Source: Arthrobacter crystallopoietes (GTDB lineage Bacteria > Actinomycetota > Actinomycetes > Actinomycetales > Micrococcaceae). Taken from it: a stretch of 64,000 nucleotides of DNA. Shown here piece by piece: positions 26,105 to 36,590 of the stretch; position 1 is the first letter of the stretch; each line of letters opens with the position of its first letter. The DNA is taken from contig NZ_CP072014.1 of the NCBI RefSeq assembly GCF_017603825.1, forward strand, positions 4,092,001 to 4,156,000, given 5' to 3'. Below the pieces are notes generated by a model. That model saw only the letters and a list, made by a program, of their open reading frames with translations. It did no database searches and was not told the origin of the DNA. A program made the translations under genes and the position numbers.

Positions 26105-26641
26105 TTACTTACCAGCCTTTCCGACCTTGCGGCGGATCTGCTCGCCTGCGTAACGGATGCCCTTGCCCTTGTAGGGGTCCGGCTTCCGCAGCTTGCGGAT
26201 GTTGGCAGCAACCTCGCCGACCTGCTGCTTATTGATTCCCGATACAGAGAGCTTGGTCGGACCCTCTACTGCAAAGGTGATGCCTTCGGGTGCCTTGATG
26301 GCAACCGGGTGGCTGTAGCCCAGGGCGAACTCGAGGTCCGAACCCTTGGCCTGTACGCGGTAACCGGTACCAACGATCTCGAGGTCCTTCTTGTAGCCTT
26401 CGGTCACACCGATGATCATGTTGTTGATCAGGGTGCGGGTCAGGCCGTGGAGGGAACGGGATTCGCGCTCGTCGTTCGGGCGGGACACGGTCAGCGTGCT
26501 CTCGTCCAGGGCTACCTGAATCGGGGAAGCAACCGCGTGGGTCAGTTCTCCCTTGGTGCCCTTGACGGAGACAACGTTGCCGTCGACCTTGACCTCTACG
26601 CCGGCGGGAACGGTGATGGGGAGACGTCCAATACGTGACAT
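26105..26641 (-). CDS. rplF: 50S ribosomal protein L6
   Basis: 178 aa, two L6 domains. [20 protein letters not shown] opens the protein, and the C-terminal signature [20 protein letters not shown] is complete. It sits near the sarcin-ricin loop. It lies 18 nt after rpsH in the spc cluster. Confidence 0.98.
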   Translation of the reverse strand: MSRIGRLPITVPAGVEVKVDGNVVSVKGTKGELTHAVASPIQVALDESTLTVSRPNDERESRSLHGLTRTLINNMIIGVTEGYKKDLEIVGTGYRVQAKGSDLEFALGYSHPVAIKAPEGITFAVEGPTKLSVSGINKQQVGEVAANIRKLRKPDPYKGKGIRYAGEQIRRKVGKAGK

Positions 26642-26659
26642 TTTATCTCTTCCTTTCCG

Positions 26660-27058
26660 TTACCAGACGTAAGCGAGGACTTCGCCGCCCACGCCCTTCT
26701 TGCCGGCCTGACGATCAGTCATCAGCCCGGAAGAGGTGGACAGGATTGCGATACCCAGGCCACCCAGCACGTGCGGCAGGTTGGTGGACTTCGCGTAGAC
26801 GCGGAGACCGGGCTTGGAAATACGGCGGATACCGGCGATAGAACGCTCCCGGCTCGGGCCGAACTTCAGTTCAATGGTCAGCTTTTTGCCAACCTCAGCT
26901 TCCTCTTCCTTCCAGCCGGCGATGTAACCTTCGGCCTTCAGGATGTCGGCAACGCGTGCCTTGAGTTTGCTGTACGGCATGGACACGGATTCGTGGTAAG
27001 CCGAGTTTGCATTGCGCAGACGAGTCAGCATGTCTGCGACAGGATCTGTCATAGTCAT
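26660..27058 (-). CDS. rpsH: 30S ribosomal protein S8
   Basis: 132 aa starting [20 protein letters not shown], with the C-terminal [40 protein letters not shown]. It binds 16S helix 21. The ATG at 27058 is chosen over a longer frame whose first 17 residues are not S8. It directly follows rplE by 82 nt; rpsN, usually between these two, is absent. Confidence 0.98.
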   Translation of the reverse strand: MTMTDPVADMLTRLRNANSAYHESVSMPYSKLKARVADILKAEGYIAGWKEEEAEVGKKLTIELKFGPSRERSIAGIRRISKPGLRVYAKSTNLPHVLGGLGIAILSTSSGLMTDRQAGKKGVGGEVLAYVW

Positions 27059-27140
27059 TGTGGGCTCTTGCCCTTCCTCGTAACGGTTTCCTTGTTCCGG
27101 CAGGCTCAACCAGCGGAACGGGACCTTTTACGTAGTTGAA

Positions 27141-27710
27141 TTAATCTTCGGTCTTGAACGGGAAGCCAAGCGCCTTGAGCAGCGCACGACCCTCGTCGTC
27201 GGTCTTTGCGGTAGTCACTACAGTGATATCCATACCGCGGACGCGGTCGATCTTGTCCTGATCGATCTCGTGGAACATTGCCTGTTCGGTCAGACCGAAG
27301 GTGTAGTTACCATTGCCATCGAACTGCTTGCCGTTGAGGCCGCGGAAGTCGCGGATACGGGGCAGAGCCAGGCTGACCAGACGGTCAACGAATTCCCACA
27401 TACGGTCGCCGCGCAGTGTTGCGTGCGCGCCGATCGGCATGCCTTCGCGCAGCTTGAACTGTGCAATGGACTTGCGGGCCTTGGTGACCTGGGGCTTCTG
27501 GCCGGTGATCTGGGTCAGATCGCGCACTGCGCCGTCGATGAGCTTGGAGTCCTTGGCGGCATCTCCAACACCCATGTTCACAACAACCTTGACAAGGCGC
27601 GGAACCTGGTTGACGTTGACGTACTTGAACTCGTCGCGCAGAGTCTGCTTGATCTCTTCTGCGTAACGGGTCTTCAGACGGGGGACGATCTTGGTGACGG
27701 TCTCAGTCAT
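27141..27710 (-). CDS. rplE: 50S ribosomal protein L5
   Basis: 189 aa. [60 protein letters not shown] and [20 protein letters not shown] are standard L5 blocks. It binds 5S rRNA and contacts P-site tRNA. The start overlaps the rplX stop by one base. Confidence 0.98.
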   Translation of the reverse strand: MTETVTKIVPRLKTRYAEEIKQTLRDEFKYVNVNQVPRLVKVVVNMGVGDAAKDSKLIDGAVRDLTQITGQKPQVTKARKSIAQFKLREGMPIGAHATLRGDRMWEFVDRLVSLALPRIRDFRGLNGKQFDGNGNYTFGLTEQAMFHEIDQDKIDRVRGMDITVVTTAKTDDEGRALLKALGFPFKTED

Positions 27711-28078
27711 TAGAGATCCTTCCCGGAGCTCTTGGCAACGCGGATACGCACAGTGCGCTCACGGCCATCACGCTCGACGGTCTCGGTGCGGTAGCCAACA
27801 CGGGTCGGCTTCTTGGTCTCGGGGTCAACAACGGCAACGTTGGAGATGTGCAGCGGGGCCTCTACGGTCTCGATGCCACCGGTCTTCGTGCCGCGCTGCG
27901 ACTGACCGACCTTGGTGTGCTTGGTGACGGTGTTTACGCCTTCAACCAGTACGCGGTTGGTCTCCGGGAAAACCTTGAGGACCTTGCCCTGCTTGCCGCG
28001 GTCGCCGCCGCGCTCCTGCTTGGCACCGGTGATGACCTGAACCAGGTCACCCTTCTTGATCTTGAACTTTGCAGCCAT
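27710..28078 (-). CDS. rplX: 50S ribosomal protein L24
   Basis: 122 aa with a KOW motif ([40 protein letters not shown]) and a C-terminal [20 protein letters not shown]. It is an assembly initiator at the 23S 5' end. It lies 3 nt after rplN. Confidence 0.98.
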   Translation of the reverse strand: MAAKFKIKKGDLVQVITGAKQERGGDRGKQGKVLKVFPETNRVLVEGVNTVTKHTKVGQSQRGTKTGGIETVEAPLHISNVAVVDPETKKPTRVGYRTETVERDGRERTVRIRVAKSSGKDL

Positions 28079-28081
28079 GGA

Positions 28082-28450
28082 CTACAGCACCTCCGGAGCA
28101 AGCGAGATGATCTTCATGAACTTCTTATCGCGAAGCTCACGGCCAACCGGGCCGAAGATACGGGTACCGCGGGGGTCGCCGTCGTTCTTCAGGATCACTG
28201 CAGCGTTTTCATCGAACTTGATGTAGGAACCGTCCGCACGGCGGCGTTCCTTCTTGGTACGAACGATGACAGCTTTGACGATGTCACCCTTCTTGACGTT
28301 GCCGCCGGGAATTGCGTCCTTGACGGTGGCAACGATGACGTCGCCAATGCCTGCGTAGCGACGTCCGGATCCACCGAGAACGCGGATGGTCAAGATTTCC
28401 TTGGCACCCGTGTTGTCGGCGACCTTAAGCCGCGACTCCTGCTGAATCAC
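28082..28450 (-). CDS. rplN: 50S ribosomal protein L14
   Basis: 122 aa; [40 protein letters not shown] and [20 protein letters not shown] are L14 signatures. It lies at the subunit interface, near the site of silencing factor RsfS. It is the first gene of the spc cluster, preceded by a 396-bp gap with a candidate promoter. Confidence 0.98.
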   Translation of the reverse strand: MIQQESRLKVADNTGAKEILTIRVLGGSGRRYAGIGDVIVATVKDAIPGGNVKKGDIVKAVIVRTKKERRRADGSYIKFDENAAVILKNDGDPRGTRIFGPVGRELRDKKFMKIISLAPEVL

Positions 28451-28598
28451 TTATTACTCCTGTCGTCGCGCTGGTTCTCATCATGTGAGCCTTGCGGAAC
28501 GGATATGGGATACCCCCACCCCGGACTCCCCCTGCCCGCGCGCAAGCGTGGGCCGAAGGCGGAAGTGGGAATTTGCCTATTCTGTCCATACGGAAAGG

Positions 28599-28627
28599 TG
28601 GATAGTCTTTCCAAACGGCACAGGCAA
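28599..28627 (-). promoter_or_regulatory. Candidate rplN (spc) promoter
   Basis: Minus strand TTGCCT (28622-28627), a 17-bp spacer, and TATCCA (28599-28604), about 150 nt upstream of rplN and after the rpsQ terminator. Spacing and position fit; the -10 is only moderately close to consensus. Confidence 0.35.
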
Positions 28628-28796
28628 GATTACTAGTTTATTACTAAGACACCCCAGACGCGAAATTCACCGGATTTTTCCGAGAACTAAGCGGCCAGGG
28701 GCTCGTATTTTTCAAGGGGATCGCTCCCCTTCAAACCCGGTCCCGACTGGTTTGCGGCAACTGCCGGAAACCAGCTATGGGGCGGGAAATCTAAGG

Positions 28797-28832
28797 GGTT
28801 GGGCCCGCCCGTCGAAACGGACGGGCCCAACC
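28797..28832 (-). terminator. Terminator of the S10 operon after rpsQ
   Basis: GGTTGGGCCCG (28797-28807) pairs perfectly with CGGGCCCAACC (28822-28832), with extra pairs inside. It begins 15 nt after the rpsQ stop. No T-run follows, as in many high-GC terminators. Confidence 0.75.
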
Positions 28833-28850
28833 GTAAACCCTAGGGTTTAC
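28833..28850. repeat. Perfect 18-bp palindrome overlapping the rpsQ stop codon
   Basis: GTAAACCCTAGGGTTTAC is self-complementary and contains the rpsQ TAA stop (28847-28849). It abuts the terminator stem. It may extend the terminator or be a protein site. Confidence 0.6.
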
Positions 28851-29137
28851 TTAGCCTTTTCGACGATCTCGACCAGGCGCCACCGCTTGGTAGCGGACAG
28901 CGGACGAGTCTCGGCGACGACGACCAGGTCGCCGATGCCGGCGGTGTTCTGCTCGTCATGGGCCTTGATCTTGGAGTTCCGACGAAGAACCTTCCCGTAA
29001 AGGGCGTGCTTCTTGCGGTCTTCGATCTCGACGACGATGGTCTTATCCATCTTGTCCGAGACAACGTAGCCGCGGGCGGTCTTCCGGTTGCCACGAGCCT
29101 GTGCTGCTTCAGTCACAGATGCTTCCTTCTCACTCAT
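28847..29137 (-). CDS. rpsQ: 30S ribosomal protein S17
   Basis: 96 aa. [40 protein letters not shown] and [20 protein letters not shown] match S17, a primary 16S binder. The first 15 or so residues ([16 protein letters not shown]) are an extra acidic start. It overlaps rpmC by 4 nt and ends the S10 operon. Confidence 0.98.
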   Translation of the reverse strand: MSEKEASVTEAAQARGNRKTARGYVVSDKMDKTIVVEIEDRKKHALYGKVLRRNSKIKAHDEQNTAGIGDLVVVAETRPLSATKRWRLVEIVEKAK

Positions 29138-29466
29138 TTGGCATCATCCTCGGTGGCCGGAGTCTCTGCTTCTTCTGCAGGCTCGGCCTTCTTGGACTTC
29201 TTTGCCTTCTTCTCGGTCTTAGCTTCCTCAACGGGAGCTACGACCTCGGGGCGGATGCCCAGCTCGCGCTCACGCAGCACCGTGTAGATGCGGGCGATGT
29301 CACGCTTGACTGCCTTGAGGCGGCCGTGGTTCTCCAGCTGACCGGTGGCGGACTGGAAACGGAGGTTGAACAGTTCCTCCTTGGCCTTGCGCAGCTCTTC
29401 TACGAGACGGTCCTTATCGAAAGTCTCGAGCTGGTCTGTTGCCAATTCTTTTGAACCAATTGCCAT
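29134..29466 (-). CDS. rpmC: 50S ribosomal protein L29 with charged C-terminal tail
   Basis: 110 aa. The L29 helical hairpin occupies residues 1-70 ([40 protein letters not shown]). The rest is a Lys/Glu/Ala-rich tail ([20 protein letters not shown]). Typical L29 is 60-70 aa. L29 lies at the exit tunnel and docks trigger factor and SRP, so a tail there could matter. It lies 2 nt after rplP. Confidence 0.97.
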   Translation of the reverse strand: MAIGSKELATDQLETFDKDRLVEELRKAKEELFNLRFQSATGQLENHGRLKAVKRDIARIYTVLRERELGIRPEVVAPVEEAKTEKKAKKSKKAEPAEEAETPATEDDAK

Positions 29467-29468
29467 TT

Positions 29469-29885
29469 CTATTCACCACCTTCGCGACGCACAATGCGTG
29501 CCTTCAACGGGAGCTTGTGGATCGCCAGGCGCAGTGCCTCGCGAGCTACCTCTTCACTGACACCGGAGAGTTCGAACAGAACCCGGCCCGGCTTGACGTT
29601 GGCAACCCACCACTCCGGCGAACCCTTACCGGAACCCATACGGGTTTCGGCCGGCTTCTTCGTCAGGGGGCGGTCCGGATAAATATTGATCCAGACCTTA
29701 CCGCCACGCTTGATGTGGCGGGTCATCGCGATACGGGCTGCTTCGATCTGCCGGTTGGTGACGTATGCAGGCGTAAGCGCCTGGATACCCCACTCGCCGA
29801 AGCTGACCTGGGTGCCGCCCGTTGCAGCGCCGGAACGACCCGGGTGGTGCTGCTTACGGTGCTTGACTCGACGTGGGATAAGCAT
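29469..29885 (-). CDS. rplP: 50S ribosomal protein L16
   Basis: 138 aa; [40 protein letters not shown] and [20 protein letters not shown] are L16 signatures. It organises the A site of the large subunit. It starts immediately after the rpsC stop. Confidence 0.98.
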   Translation of the reverse strand: MLIPRRVKHRKQHHPGRSGAATGGTQVSFGEWGIQALTPAYVTNRQIEAARIAMTRHIKRGGKVWINIYPDRPLTKKPAETRMGSGKGSPEWWVANVKPGRVLFELSGVSEEVAREALRLAIHKLPLKARIVRREGGE

Positions 29886-30728
29886 TTAAGCCTGTCCTCC
29901 TTCGGCAGCCGGAGCGGCAGCTGCTTCAGCAGCCGGAGCCTCGGCCTTGGGAGCTGCATCGGCCGAAGCCTGAGCAGGACGGTCATTACGACGACGGCGT
30001 TCGCCACCGCGGTCCGCCGGGCCGCGGCCCGGACGGTCTCCGCCACGGCCGCGGGACGGAGCTGCAGCCTGCTGCGCAGCCAGTTCCTTGGCAGTAACGT
30101 CGCCCTTGTAGATCCAGACCTTCACGCCGATGCGGCCGAAGGTGGTCTTGGCTTCGAAGAAACCGTAGTCGATGTTCGCGCGGAGGGTGTGCAGGGGCAC
30201 ACGGCCTTCGCGGTAGAACTCCGAACGGCTCATTTCGGCGCCACCCAGGCGGCCGGAGCACTGAACGCGGATACCCTTGGCGCCGGCCCGCTGTGCGGAC
30301 TGCATTGCCTTCTTCATCGCGCGGCGGAAAGCCACGCGGGAAGTCAGCTGCTCGGCGATGCCCTGGGCAACGAGCTGTGCTTCGATCTCGGGGTTCTTGA
30401 CCTCAAGGATGTTCAGCTGAACCTGCTTGCCGGTCAGCTTTTCGAGCTCGCCGCGGATGCGGTCAGCTTCTGCACCGCGGCGGCCGATAACGATACCGGG
30501 GCGTGCGGTGTGGATGTCCACGCGGACACGGTCACGGGTGCGCTCGATCTCAACCTTGGCAATACCTGCCCGCTCCATGCCCGTGGACATAAGCTGGCGG
30601 ATCTTGACGTCTTCGCGAACGAAGTCCTTGTAACGCTGGCCGGCCTTGTTGCTGTCAGCGAACCAGTGGGAAACGTGGTCGGTGGTGATACCGAGTCGGA
30701 ATCCGTGCGGGTTTACTTTCTGTCCCAC
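29886..30728 (-). CDS. rpsC: 30S ribosomal protein S3 with long low-complexity tail
   Basis: 280 aa. KH domain around [20 protein letters not shown], and the S3 C-terminal domain with [20 protein letters not shown] and [14 protein letters not shown]. From about residue 218 there is an Arg/Gly-rich then Ala/Glu/Pro-rich tail ([20 protein letters not shown]), longer than the 233 aa of E. coli S3. S3 forms the mRNA entry helicase. It directly abuts rplV upstream and rplP downstream. Confidence 0.98.
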   Translation of the reverse strand: MGQKVNPHGFRLGITTDHVSHWFADSNKAGQRYKDFVREDVKIRQLMSTGMERAGIAKVEIERTRDRVRVDIHTARPGIVIGRRGAEADRIRGELEKLTGKQVQLNILEVKNPEIEAQLVAQGIAEQLTSRVAFRRAMKKAMQSAQRAGAKGIRVQCSGRLGGAEMSRSEFYREGRVPLHTLRANIDYGFFEAKTTFGRIGVKVWIYKGDVTAKELAAQQAAAPSRGRGGDRPGRGPADRGGERRRRNDRPAQASADAAPKAEAPAAEAAAAPAAEGGQA

Positions 30729-31094
30729 TTACTGGTCCTCCTCTTTCTCCGGGGTAGCGACAACAAGTGTGATGTGGCTGGTCCGCTTGTTGATGCGGTA
30801 GGCGCGGCCCTGGGCACGCGGCTGGAACCGCTTCATGGTCGGGCCTTCATCGACAAATGCTTCGCTGATGTACAGGTCGCTCTCGTCAAAGGCGACGCCG
30901 TCACGGTCCGCGAGAACGCGGGCGTTGGCGACTGCCGATGCGAGTACCTTGCTGACCGGCTCCGAAGCTGCCTGCGGGGCAAACTTCAGAATTGCCAGAG
31001 CCTCATTCGCCTGCTTGCCACGAACAAGGTTGACGACGCGCCGGGCCTTCATAGGCGTCACGCGAATATGGCGCGCAATAGCCTTGGCTTCCAT
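30729..31094 (-). CDS. rplV: 50S ribosomal protein L22
   Basis: 121 aa; [40 protein letters not shown] and the tunnel loop region [21 protein letters not shown]22 lines the peptide tunnel. The loop is a normal length, so there is no macrolide-type deletion. It lies 39 nt after rpsS. Confidence 0.98.
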   Translation of the reverse strand: MEAKAIARHIRVTPMKARRVVNLVRGKQANEALAILKFAPQAASEPVSKVLASAVANARVLADRDGVAFDESDLYISEAFVDEGPTMKRFQPRAQGRAYRINKRTSHITLVVATPEKEEDQ

Positions 31095-31133
31095 TGCTTT
31101 CCTTCTCTCGTCTTCTGCCGTACGAGCGAGCGC

Positions 31134-31415
31134 CTAGCGGCGCTTGCCCTTACGGTCGTCCTTCACATGGCCGCGGAAAGTCCGCGTCGGGGCGAATTCG
31201 CCGAGCTTGTGCCCGACCATCGACTCGGTGACAAACACCGGAATGTGCTTGCGTCCGTCGTGTACGGCGATCGTGTGCCCGAGCATGTCGGGAACGATCA
31301 TCGAACGGCGGGACCACGTCTTAATGACGTTCTTGGTGCCCTTTTCGTTCTCTGCAGCTACCTTGACAAAGAGGTGCTGATCGACGAAGGGGCCTTTCTT
31401 CAGGCTGCGTGGCAT
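31134..31415 (-). CDS. rpsS: 30S ribosomal protein S19
   Basis: 93 aa; [40 protein letters not shown] and [20 protein letters not shown]. Head of the 30S subunit. It lies 12 nt after rplB. Confidence 0.98.
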   Translation of the reverse strand: MPRSLKKGPFVDQHLFVKVAAENEKGTKNVIKTWSRRSMIVPDMLGHTIAVHDGRKHIPVFVTESMVGHKLGEFAPTRTFRGHVKDDRKGKRR

Positions 31416-31427
31416 GTCTCCAGGCTC

Positions 31428-32267
<840 letters not shown>

Positions 32268-32297
32268 AGTTTATTTCCTCGTTAAAGTGGTCTCCGC

Positions 32298-32603
32298 TTA
32301 AGAAAGCGGACCGCCGAAGATGTCGATTGTGCCTTCCTTCAGGGTGACAATTGCGCGCTTGGTGTTCTTGCGCTGTCCCCATCCGAAACGGGTGCGCTTG
32401 CGCTTCCCGGCACGGTTGATGGTGTTGATCGAGTCGACCTTGACGGAGAAGATTTTCTCCACGGCCAGCTTGATCTCGGTCTTGTTCGAGCGCGGGTCGA
32501 CCAGGAAGGTGTACTTACCTTCGTCGATCAGGCCGTAGCTCTTCTCCGAAACGACGGGTGCAATGACGACGTCGCGGGGGTCCTTAGCGGTGGTCGCGCT
32601 CAC
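32298..32603 (-). CDS. rplW: 50S ribosomal protein L23
   Basis: 101 aa; [40 protein letters not shown] and [20 protein letters not shown]. It is the docking site at the tunnel exit for trigger factor and SRP. Its start overlaps the rplD stop by 4 nt. Confidence 0.98.
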   Translation of the reverse strand: MSATTAKDPRDVVIAPVVSEKSYGLIDEGKYTFLVDPRSNKTEIKLAVEKIFSVKVDSINTINRAGKRKRTRFGWGQRKNTKRAIVTLKEGTIDIFGGPLS

Positions 32604-33202
32604 TTGGCGTCCTCCTTGTTGACGAAAGCCTCGTAGGCTGCCTTGGTGAAGACCACGTCGTCGGAAATCAGCACGTCGTAGGTGTTCAGCTGATCTACGT
32701 AGATCGTGTGAACTTCCGCGATGTTGCGCAGGCTCAGGGCCGCAACATCGTTGGCGCGCTCGATAACAACGAGCAGGTTCTTACGGTCAGAGACGGACCG
32801 CAGGGACTCGAGGGCACCCTTGGTGTTCGGCTTCTCGCCGGAAACCAGGGACTCGAGAACGTGGATGCGGCCGTTGCGTGCCCGGTCGGACAGGGCGCCG
32901 CGCAGGGCAGCAGCCTTCATCTTCTTGGGGGTGCGCTGGCTGTAATCGCGCGGGGTCGGACCGTGGACAACGCCACCGCCGGTCATGTGAGGTGCACGGA
33001 TGGAACCCTGACGGGCGCGGCCGGTGCCCTTCTGCTTGAACGGCTTGCGGCCAGCACCCGAAACCTCGGCGCGGGTCTTGGTCTTATGCGTGCCCTGGCG
33101 GGCAGCTGCGAGCTGCGCGACGACAACCTGGTGCAGCAGCGGCACGTTGGTCTGTACGTCGAAGATCTCTGCAGGCAGATCGACATTTACAGTGTTAGCC
33201 AT
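32600..33202 (-). CDS. rplD: 50S ribosomal protein L4
   Basis: 200 aa. [20 protein letters not shown] and [20 protein letters not shown] form the tunnel loop, with [20 protein letters not shown] following. In E. coli, L4 is also the feedback repressor of the S10 operon; I see no obvious L4 leader structure here. It lies 4 nt after rplC. Confidence 0.98.
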   Translation of the reverse strand: MANTVNVDLPAEIFDVQTNVPLLHQVVVAQLAAARQGTHKTKTRAEVSGAGRKPFKQKGTGRARQGSIRAPHMTGGGVVHGPTPRDYSQRTPKKMKAAALRGALSDRARNGRIHVLESLVSGEKPNTKGALESLRSVSDRKNLLVVIERANDVAALSLRNIAEVHTIYVDQLNTYDVLISDDVVFTKAAYEAFVNKEDAK

Positions 33203-33206
33203 TGAA

Positions 33207-33860
33207 CTAGGCTCCCTTCACAGCGGAACGGACGAGAACGACCGAGCCGCGGGCACCGGGAACGGCACCCTTGATCAAGAGCAGCGACTTCTCAGTGTCC
33301 ACAGCGTGAACGGTCAGGTTCAGTGTGGTGTGGCGGACGGCGCCCATACGGCCGGCCATCTTGAGGCCCTTGAAGACGCGGCCCGGGGTGGACGCGCCAC
33401 CGATGGAACCGGGCTTACGGTGGTTCTTGTGGGCACCGTGGGAGGCACCAACACCATGGAAGCCGTGACGCTTCATAACACCGGCGAAGCCCTTACCCTT
33501 GGAGGTTCCGACGACGTCGACCTTCTGGCCGGCTTCGAAAGTCTCCACGGAGAGCTCCTGGCCCAGCTCGTAGGTGTCTGCATCTGAGGTGCGCAGTTCA
33601 ACTACGTGGCGGCGGGGGGTGACACCGGCCTTCTCAAAGTGGCCAGCCAGCGGCTTGGACACCTTGCGGGGGTCGATCTGGCCGAAGCCGATCTGAACGG
33701 CGGTGTAACCATCAACATCTGCATTGCGCAGCTGAGTGATGACGTTGGAGTCAGCCTGGACGACAGTTACCGGCACAAGGCGGTTGTTCTCGTCCCAGAC
33801 CTGGGTCATGCCGAGCTTGGTGCCCAGCAGTCCCTTTACCTGGCGTGTAGTGGTAGACAT
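33207..33860 (-). CDS. rplC: 50S ribosomal protein L3
   Basis: 217 aa. [20 protein letters not shown] opens the core, and the loop [20 protein letters not shown], which reaches the peptidyl-transferase centre, is intact. The ATG at 33860 ([10 protein letters not shown]) is chosen, with GGGGAG about 11 nt upstream; the in-frame GTG at 33872 is too near that motif. It lies 16 nt after rpsJ. Confidence 0.98.
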   Translation of the reverse strand: MSTTTRQVKGLLGTKLGMTQVWDENNRLVPVTVVQADSNVITQLRNADVDGYTAVQIGFGQIDPRKVSKPLAGHFEKAGVTPRRHVVELRTSDADTYELGQELSVETFEAGQKVDVVGTSKGKGFAGVMKRHGFHGVGASHGAHKNHRKPGSIGGASTPGRVFKGLKMAGRMGAVRHTTLNLTVHAVDTEKSLLLIKGAVPGARGSVVLVRSAVKGA

Positions 33861-33876
33861 ATTTATCCGCACTCCC

Positions 33877-34185
33877 CTACAGCTTGATTTCGATGTTCAC
33901 GTCAGCAGGCAGGTCAAGACGCATGAGCGAGTCAACGGCCTTCGGCGTGGGGTCAATAATGTCGATCAGACGCTTGTGAGTACGCATTTCAAAGTGCTCA
34001 CGGCTGTCCTTGTACTTGTGCGGCGAACGAATAACGCAGTACACGTTCTTCTCGGTGGGCAGCGGCACGGGGCCGACTACCGTTGCGCCTGCACGCGTGA
34101 CCGTCTCAACGATCTTCCGTGCTGAAACATCAATGACCTCATGGTCATATGACTTCAGACGGATGCGGATTTTCTGTCCCGCCAT
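33877..34185 (-). CDS. rpsJ: 30S ribosomal protein S10
   Basis: 102 aa; [40 protein letters not shown] and [20 protein letters not shown]. It also serves as NusE in antitermination. It is the first gene of the S10 operon, preceded by a 540-bp gap shared with the GH1 gene. Confidence 0.98.
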
Positions 34186-34385
34186 GGCGTCTCCGCTCTC
34201 TTTCTCAGTGCTGCTCTGTTAATTTCCGGTCTGCGCCCCTCCGGCCGGATCAAGTCCGCACCTGGCGCTCCTCCAACAGACTGAATCCGGATATTTCCGG
34301 GTTCCTCACCCTGCCGAGGCTCCGACCCCCGCGCTCGGGCGTGTCGCGAATATTCTGCGCACGAACCCATGCAAGATTGGGGCGG

Positions 34386-34415
34386 GTTATATTTGGGCTT
34401 CTCCGCCTAGTGGAA
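34386..34415 (-). promoter_or_regulatory. Candidate S10 operon promoter
   Basis: Minus strand TTCCAC (34410-34415), an 18-bp spacer, and TATAAC (34386-34391), about 200 nt upstream of rpsJ. The -10 is good and the -35 is weak. Confidence 0.35.
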
Positions 34416-34537
34416 CCTGACCCTGGCCCCGGGCATTATCCCGGGCGGGACGCGGTTTCGCACGACGACATAAGGAAGCGCTTGAACAACTCATCTAGTG
34501 TGGCAGATATCGGCATGAAACGCCAATCTGCGCCGGG

Positions 34538-34568
34538 TTGCCGGGCATCTGCACCGGCCGGGTATAGA
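34538..34568 (+). promoter_or_regulatory. Candidate GH1 gene promoter
   Basis: TTGCCG (34538-34543), a 19-bp spacer, and TATAGA (34563-34568), about 160 nt upstream of the beta-glucosidase ATG. The spacer is longer than ideal. Confidence 0.25.
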
Positions 34569-34725
34569 CTCCGGCCCGCTCTGAACTATTAATGTGTTCC
34601 TCCCCCACCATAGCTATTTGTCTGCGGACGCCACAAATTGCCGTGACGCAGCCGCCTTGAAGTGAGATGCTTCTGATTATCGACGGCTCTTCCGGCCGCC
34701 GGCGGCTTGATCTAAGGACTTGATC

Positions 34726-36198
34726 ATGGGCATGACACCGCAGAGCCTGGCAGCACTGATCCCGCCTGACTTCACGCTGGGAGTTGCCACGGCAGCCTTC
34801 CAAATCGAAGGTGCCGTGGCTGAGGACGGCCGCGGGCCCTCGGGTTGGGACGCCTTCTCCCAGCAGGAAGGCCACATCGTCAACGGTGACCGGGCCGACG
34901 TCGCCTGCGACCACTATCACCGGATGCCCGAAGACGTCGAACTGCTGCATGCGCTCGGCGTCGACTCGTACCGCTTCTCCCTTTCCTGGCCGCGTATCCA
35001 GCCGGACGGCCGCGGTCAGGTCAACCAGGCAGGCATCGATTTCTACGACCGGCTCCTCGACCAGCTGCTCGAGCGCGGCATCTCCCCCATGTGCACGCTC
35101 TACCACTGGGACACTCCGCTGCCACTCGAGCAGGCCGGCGGATGGCTCAACCGCGAGACCGCTTACCGGCTGGCTGACTTCGCCGGGCTCGCCGCGGAGG
35201 CCTTCGGTGACCGGGTCCACCGCTGGGTCACTATCAATGAACCCACCACAGTCGCCCTCAACGGCTATGCGCTGGGCATCCATGCTCCGGGTTATCCCGG
35301 CCTGTTCGAGGCCTTGCCCGCGGCGCACCATATGATTCTGGCCCATGGGCTGAGCATTCAGGCGCTGCGCAGTGCCAACGTTCCCGGCGAACTCGGCATC
35401 ACCAACGTGTATTCCCCCGTGGTCTCCGCCCGCGGCGGCTTTGCCAATGACCTGATGGTGGAGCTCTTCGACATCCTGCACAACGCGATGTTCTCCGACC
35501 CGGTCCTGCTCGGGCGCTATTCGGACTTCAATCCGCTGCTGACACCGTTCCTGCATTACCTCACGGATGTTTCCCCGGAGGATCTGGCGATCATGAGCCA
35601 GCCGCTGGATTTCTACGGGTTGAATTACTACTTTCCGACCAGGATTGCACCCGGCTCGGGACCTAACACCGGTCCGGATGCCATTCCGGAGGGGGTGCCG
35701 GAGCATATGCTTGAGGACAGTCCGGACCTGCCCTTCCACATCACCGGTTGGCCGCAGTACGACCGCACGGCTTTCGGTTGGCCCATCGCACCCGAGTATC
35801 TCGCCGTCGCCCTGACGGAAATGGCGAACAGGTATCCAGGGTTGCCGCCGGTCTTCATCACCGAGGGCGGCGCCAGCTTCCCCGATGTGGTGGTTCAGGA
35901 TGCCCTGACATTGGAGCCGCACGTTGCCGATGTAAAGCGCATCAACTATCTCAGTGACCATCTGGCGGCGGCTCTGAATGCCACCGCTCCCGGCGGGCCA
36001 GCCGAATCGATCGACCTGCGGGGCTATTACATCTGGACGCTGATGGACAACTTCGAGTGGGCCGCCGGCTACAGCCAACGCTTCGGACTGGTTTACGTGG
36101 ATTTCGAAACCCAGCAGCGCATTCCGAAATCCTCTTACAACTGGCTGCAGGAAATCACGTCGCTACGGGCAGCCGATACCAGCAGCCTTCGGCGCTGA
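34726..36198 (+). CDS. GH1 family beta-glucosidase / glycosidase
   Basis: 490-aa cytoplasmic retaining glycosidase with no signal peptide, acting on imported beta-glucosides or beta-galactosides. GATAAFQIEGA-type start (FTLGVATAAFQIEGAVAEDG), the acid/base Glu172 in VTINEPTTVALNG, the nucleophile Glu380 in FITEGGASFPD, and the aglycone wall GYYIWTLMDNFEWAAGYSQR. The nucleophile motif is TEGG, not the common TENG. The ATG at 34726 follows AAGGA by 7 nt. It has no transporter or regulator beside it; it is inserted between the S10 and str ribosomal units. Confidence 0.93.
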   Translation: MGMTPQSLAALIPPDFTLGVATAAFQIEGAVAEDGRGPSGWDAFSQQEGHIVNGDRADVACDHYHRMPEDVELLHALGVDSYRFSLSWPRIQPDGRGQVNQAGIDFYDRLLDQLLERGISPMCTLYHWDTPLPLEQAGGWLNRETAYRLADFAGLAAEAFGDRVHRWVTINEPTTVALNGYALGIHAPGYPGLFEALPAAHHMILAHGLSIQALRSANVPGELGITNVYSPVVSARGGFANDLMVELFDILHNAMFSDPVLLGRYSDFNPLLTPFLHYLTDVSPEDLAIMSQPLDFYGLNYYFPTRIAPGSGPNTGPDAIPEGVPEHMLEDSPDLPFHITGWPQYDRTAFGWPIAPEYLAVALTEMANRYPGLPPVFITEGGASFPDVVVQDALTLEPHVADVKRINYLSDHLAAALNATAPGGPAESIDLRGYYIWTLMDNFEWAAGYSQRFGLVYVDFETQQRIPKSSYNWLQEITSLRAADTSSLRR

Positions 36199-36271
36199 GG
36201 TGCCGGCGGCGGCAGCCTGCAGCCCCCGGCCCATCGCCGATCCGCGCTCCGCGCATCAAGCCCGTACGCGT

Positions 36272-36412
36272 CTAGCGTTCGCCGTCCTGGTTGGCGCGAC
36301 GGATCCGCTTGGCCCGGTCGATTTCATGCCGGAAATACTTGCGGCCCCACATGGCGGCCCCCGCCACGGCCACCACAATGCCGACTACGATCCAAAAGAC
36401 TATCCACTCCAT
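36272..36412 (-). CDS. Small single-pass membrane protein (46 aa)
   Basis: MEWIVFWIVVGIVVAVAGAA, then MWGRKYFRHEIDRAKRIRRA and a short tail. One N-terminal membrane helix and a basic cytoplasmic tail. No known family is recognised. It is just past the 3' end of the GH1 gene, on the opposite strand. No strong Shine-Dalgarno was seen, so expression is uncertain. Confidence 0.5.
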   Translation of the reverse strand: MEWIVFWIVVGIVVAVAGAAMWGRKYFRHEIDRAKRIRRANQDGER

Positions 36413-36421
36413 GCTCCGATC

Positions 36422-36590
36422 CTACTGCCGCTCCGCGTCTTGCTTGCCGTGCCGGATCAATTTCCAGACTGCGAAGGCCAGCAGAGCCAATGCGGCAACG
36501 GCCAGCACGATCGCGCCGCGTTGATCCCGACCGCGGACGAACTCGTAGGCAGCTATAGAGGCTGTTCCTGATGGACGCCCGGCTGCTGCC
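36422..36590 (-). pseudogene. Fragment of a small membrane protein
   Basis: An open frame ending at 36422 reads AAYEFVRGRDQRGAIVLAVA, ALALLAFAVWKLIRHGKQDA, i.e. a soluble start, one membrane helix and a charged tail. It has no ATG, GTG or TTG at a sensible position upstream, so it looks like a gene that lost its start, next to another broken frame. Confidence 0.35.

Larger units (their letters stand above)
28451..28846. other. 396-bp structured gap between rpsQ and rplN
   Basis: No gene seen. Reading in the minus direction it contains an 18-bp palindrome at the rpsQ stop (28833-28850), the rpsQ terminator (28797-28832), a hairpin CTGGTTT/AAACCAG (28747-28774), an AAGGGGA-TCGC-TCCCCTT hairpin (28711-28734) and a candidate promoter at 28599-28627. 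It separates the S10 and spc units into two transcripts. Confidence 0.6.
34186..34725. other. 540-bp divergent intergenic region (rpsJ / GH1)
   Basis: No gene seen. It should hold the S10 operon promoter (minus) and the GH1 promoter (plus); candidates for each are listed separately. A CCCGGGCATTATCCCGGG inverted repeat lies near 34430-34447. I see no clear carbon-repressor operator before the GH1 gene. Confidence 0.5.

Noticed and set aside
34495-36078. 527-codon minus-strand frame opposite the GH1 gene
   Set aside because: The plus strand has intact GH1 catalytic motifs and a Shine-Dalgarno; the other frame has no family features.
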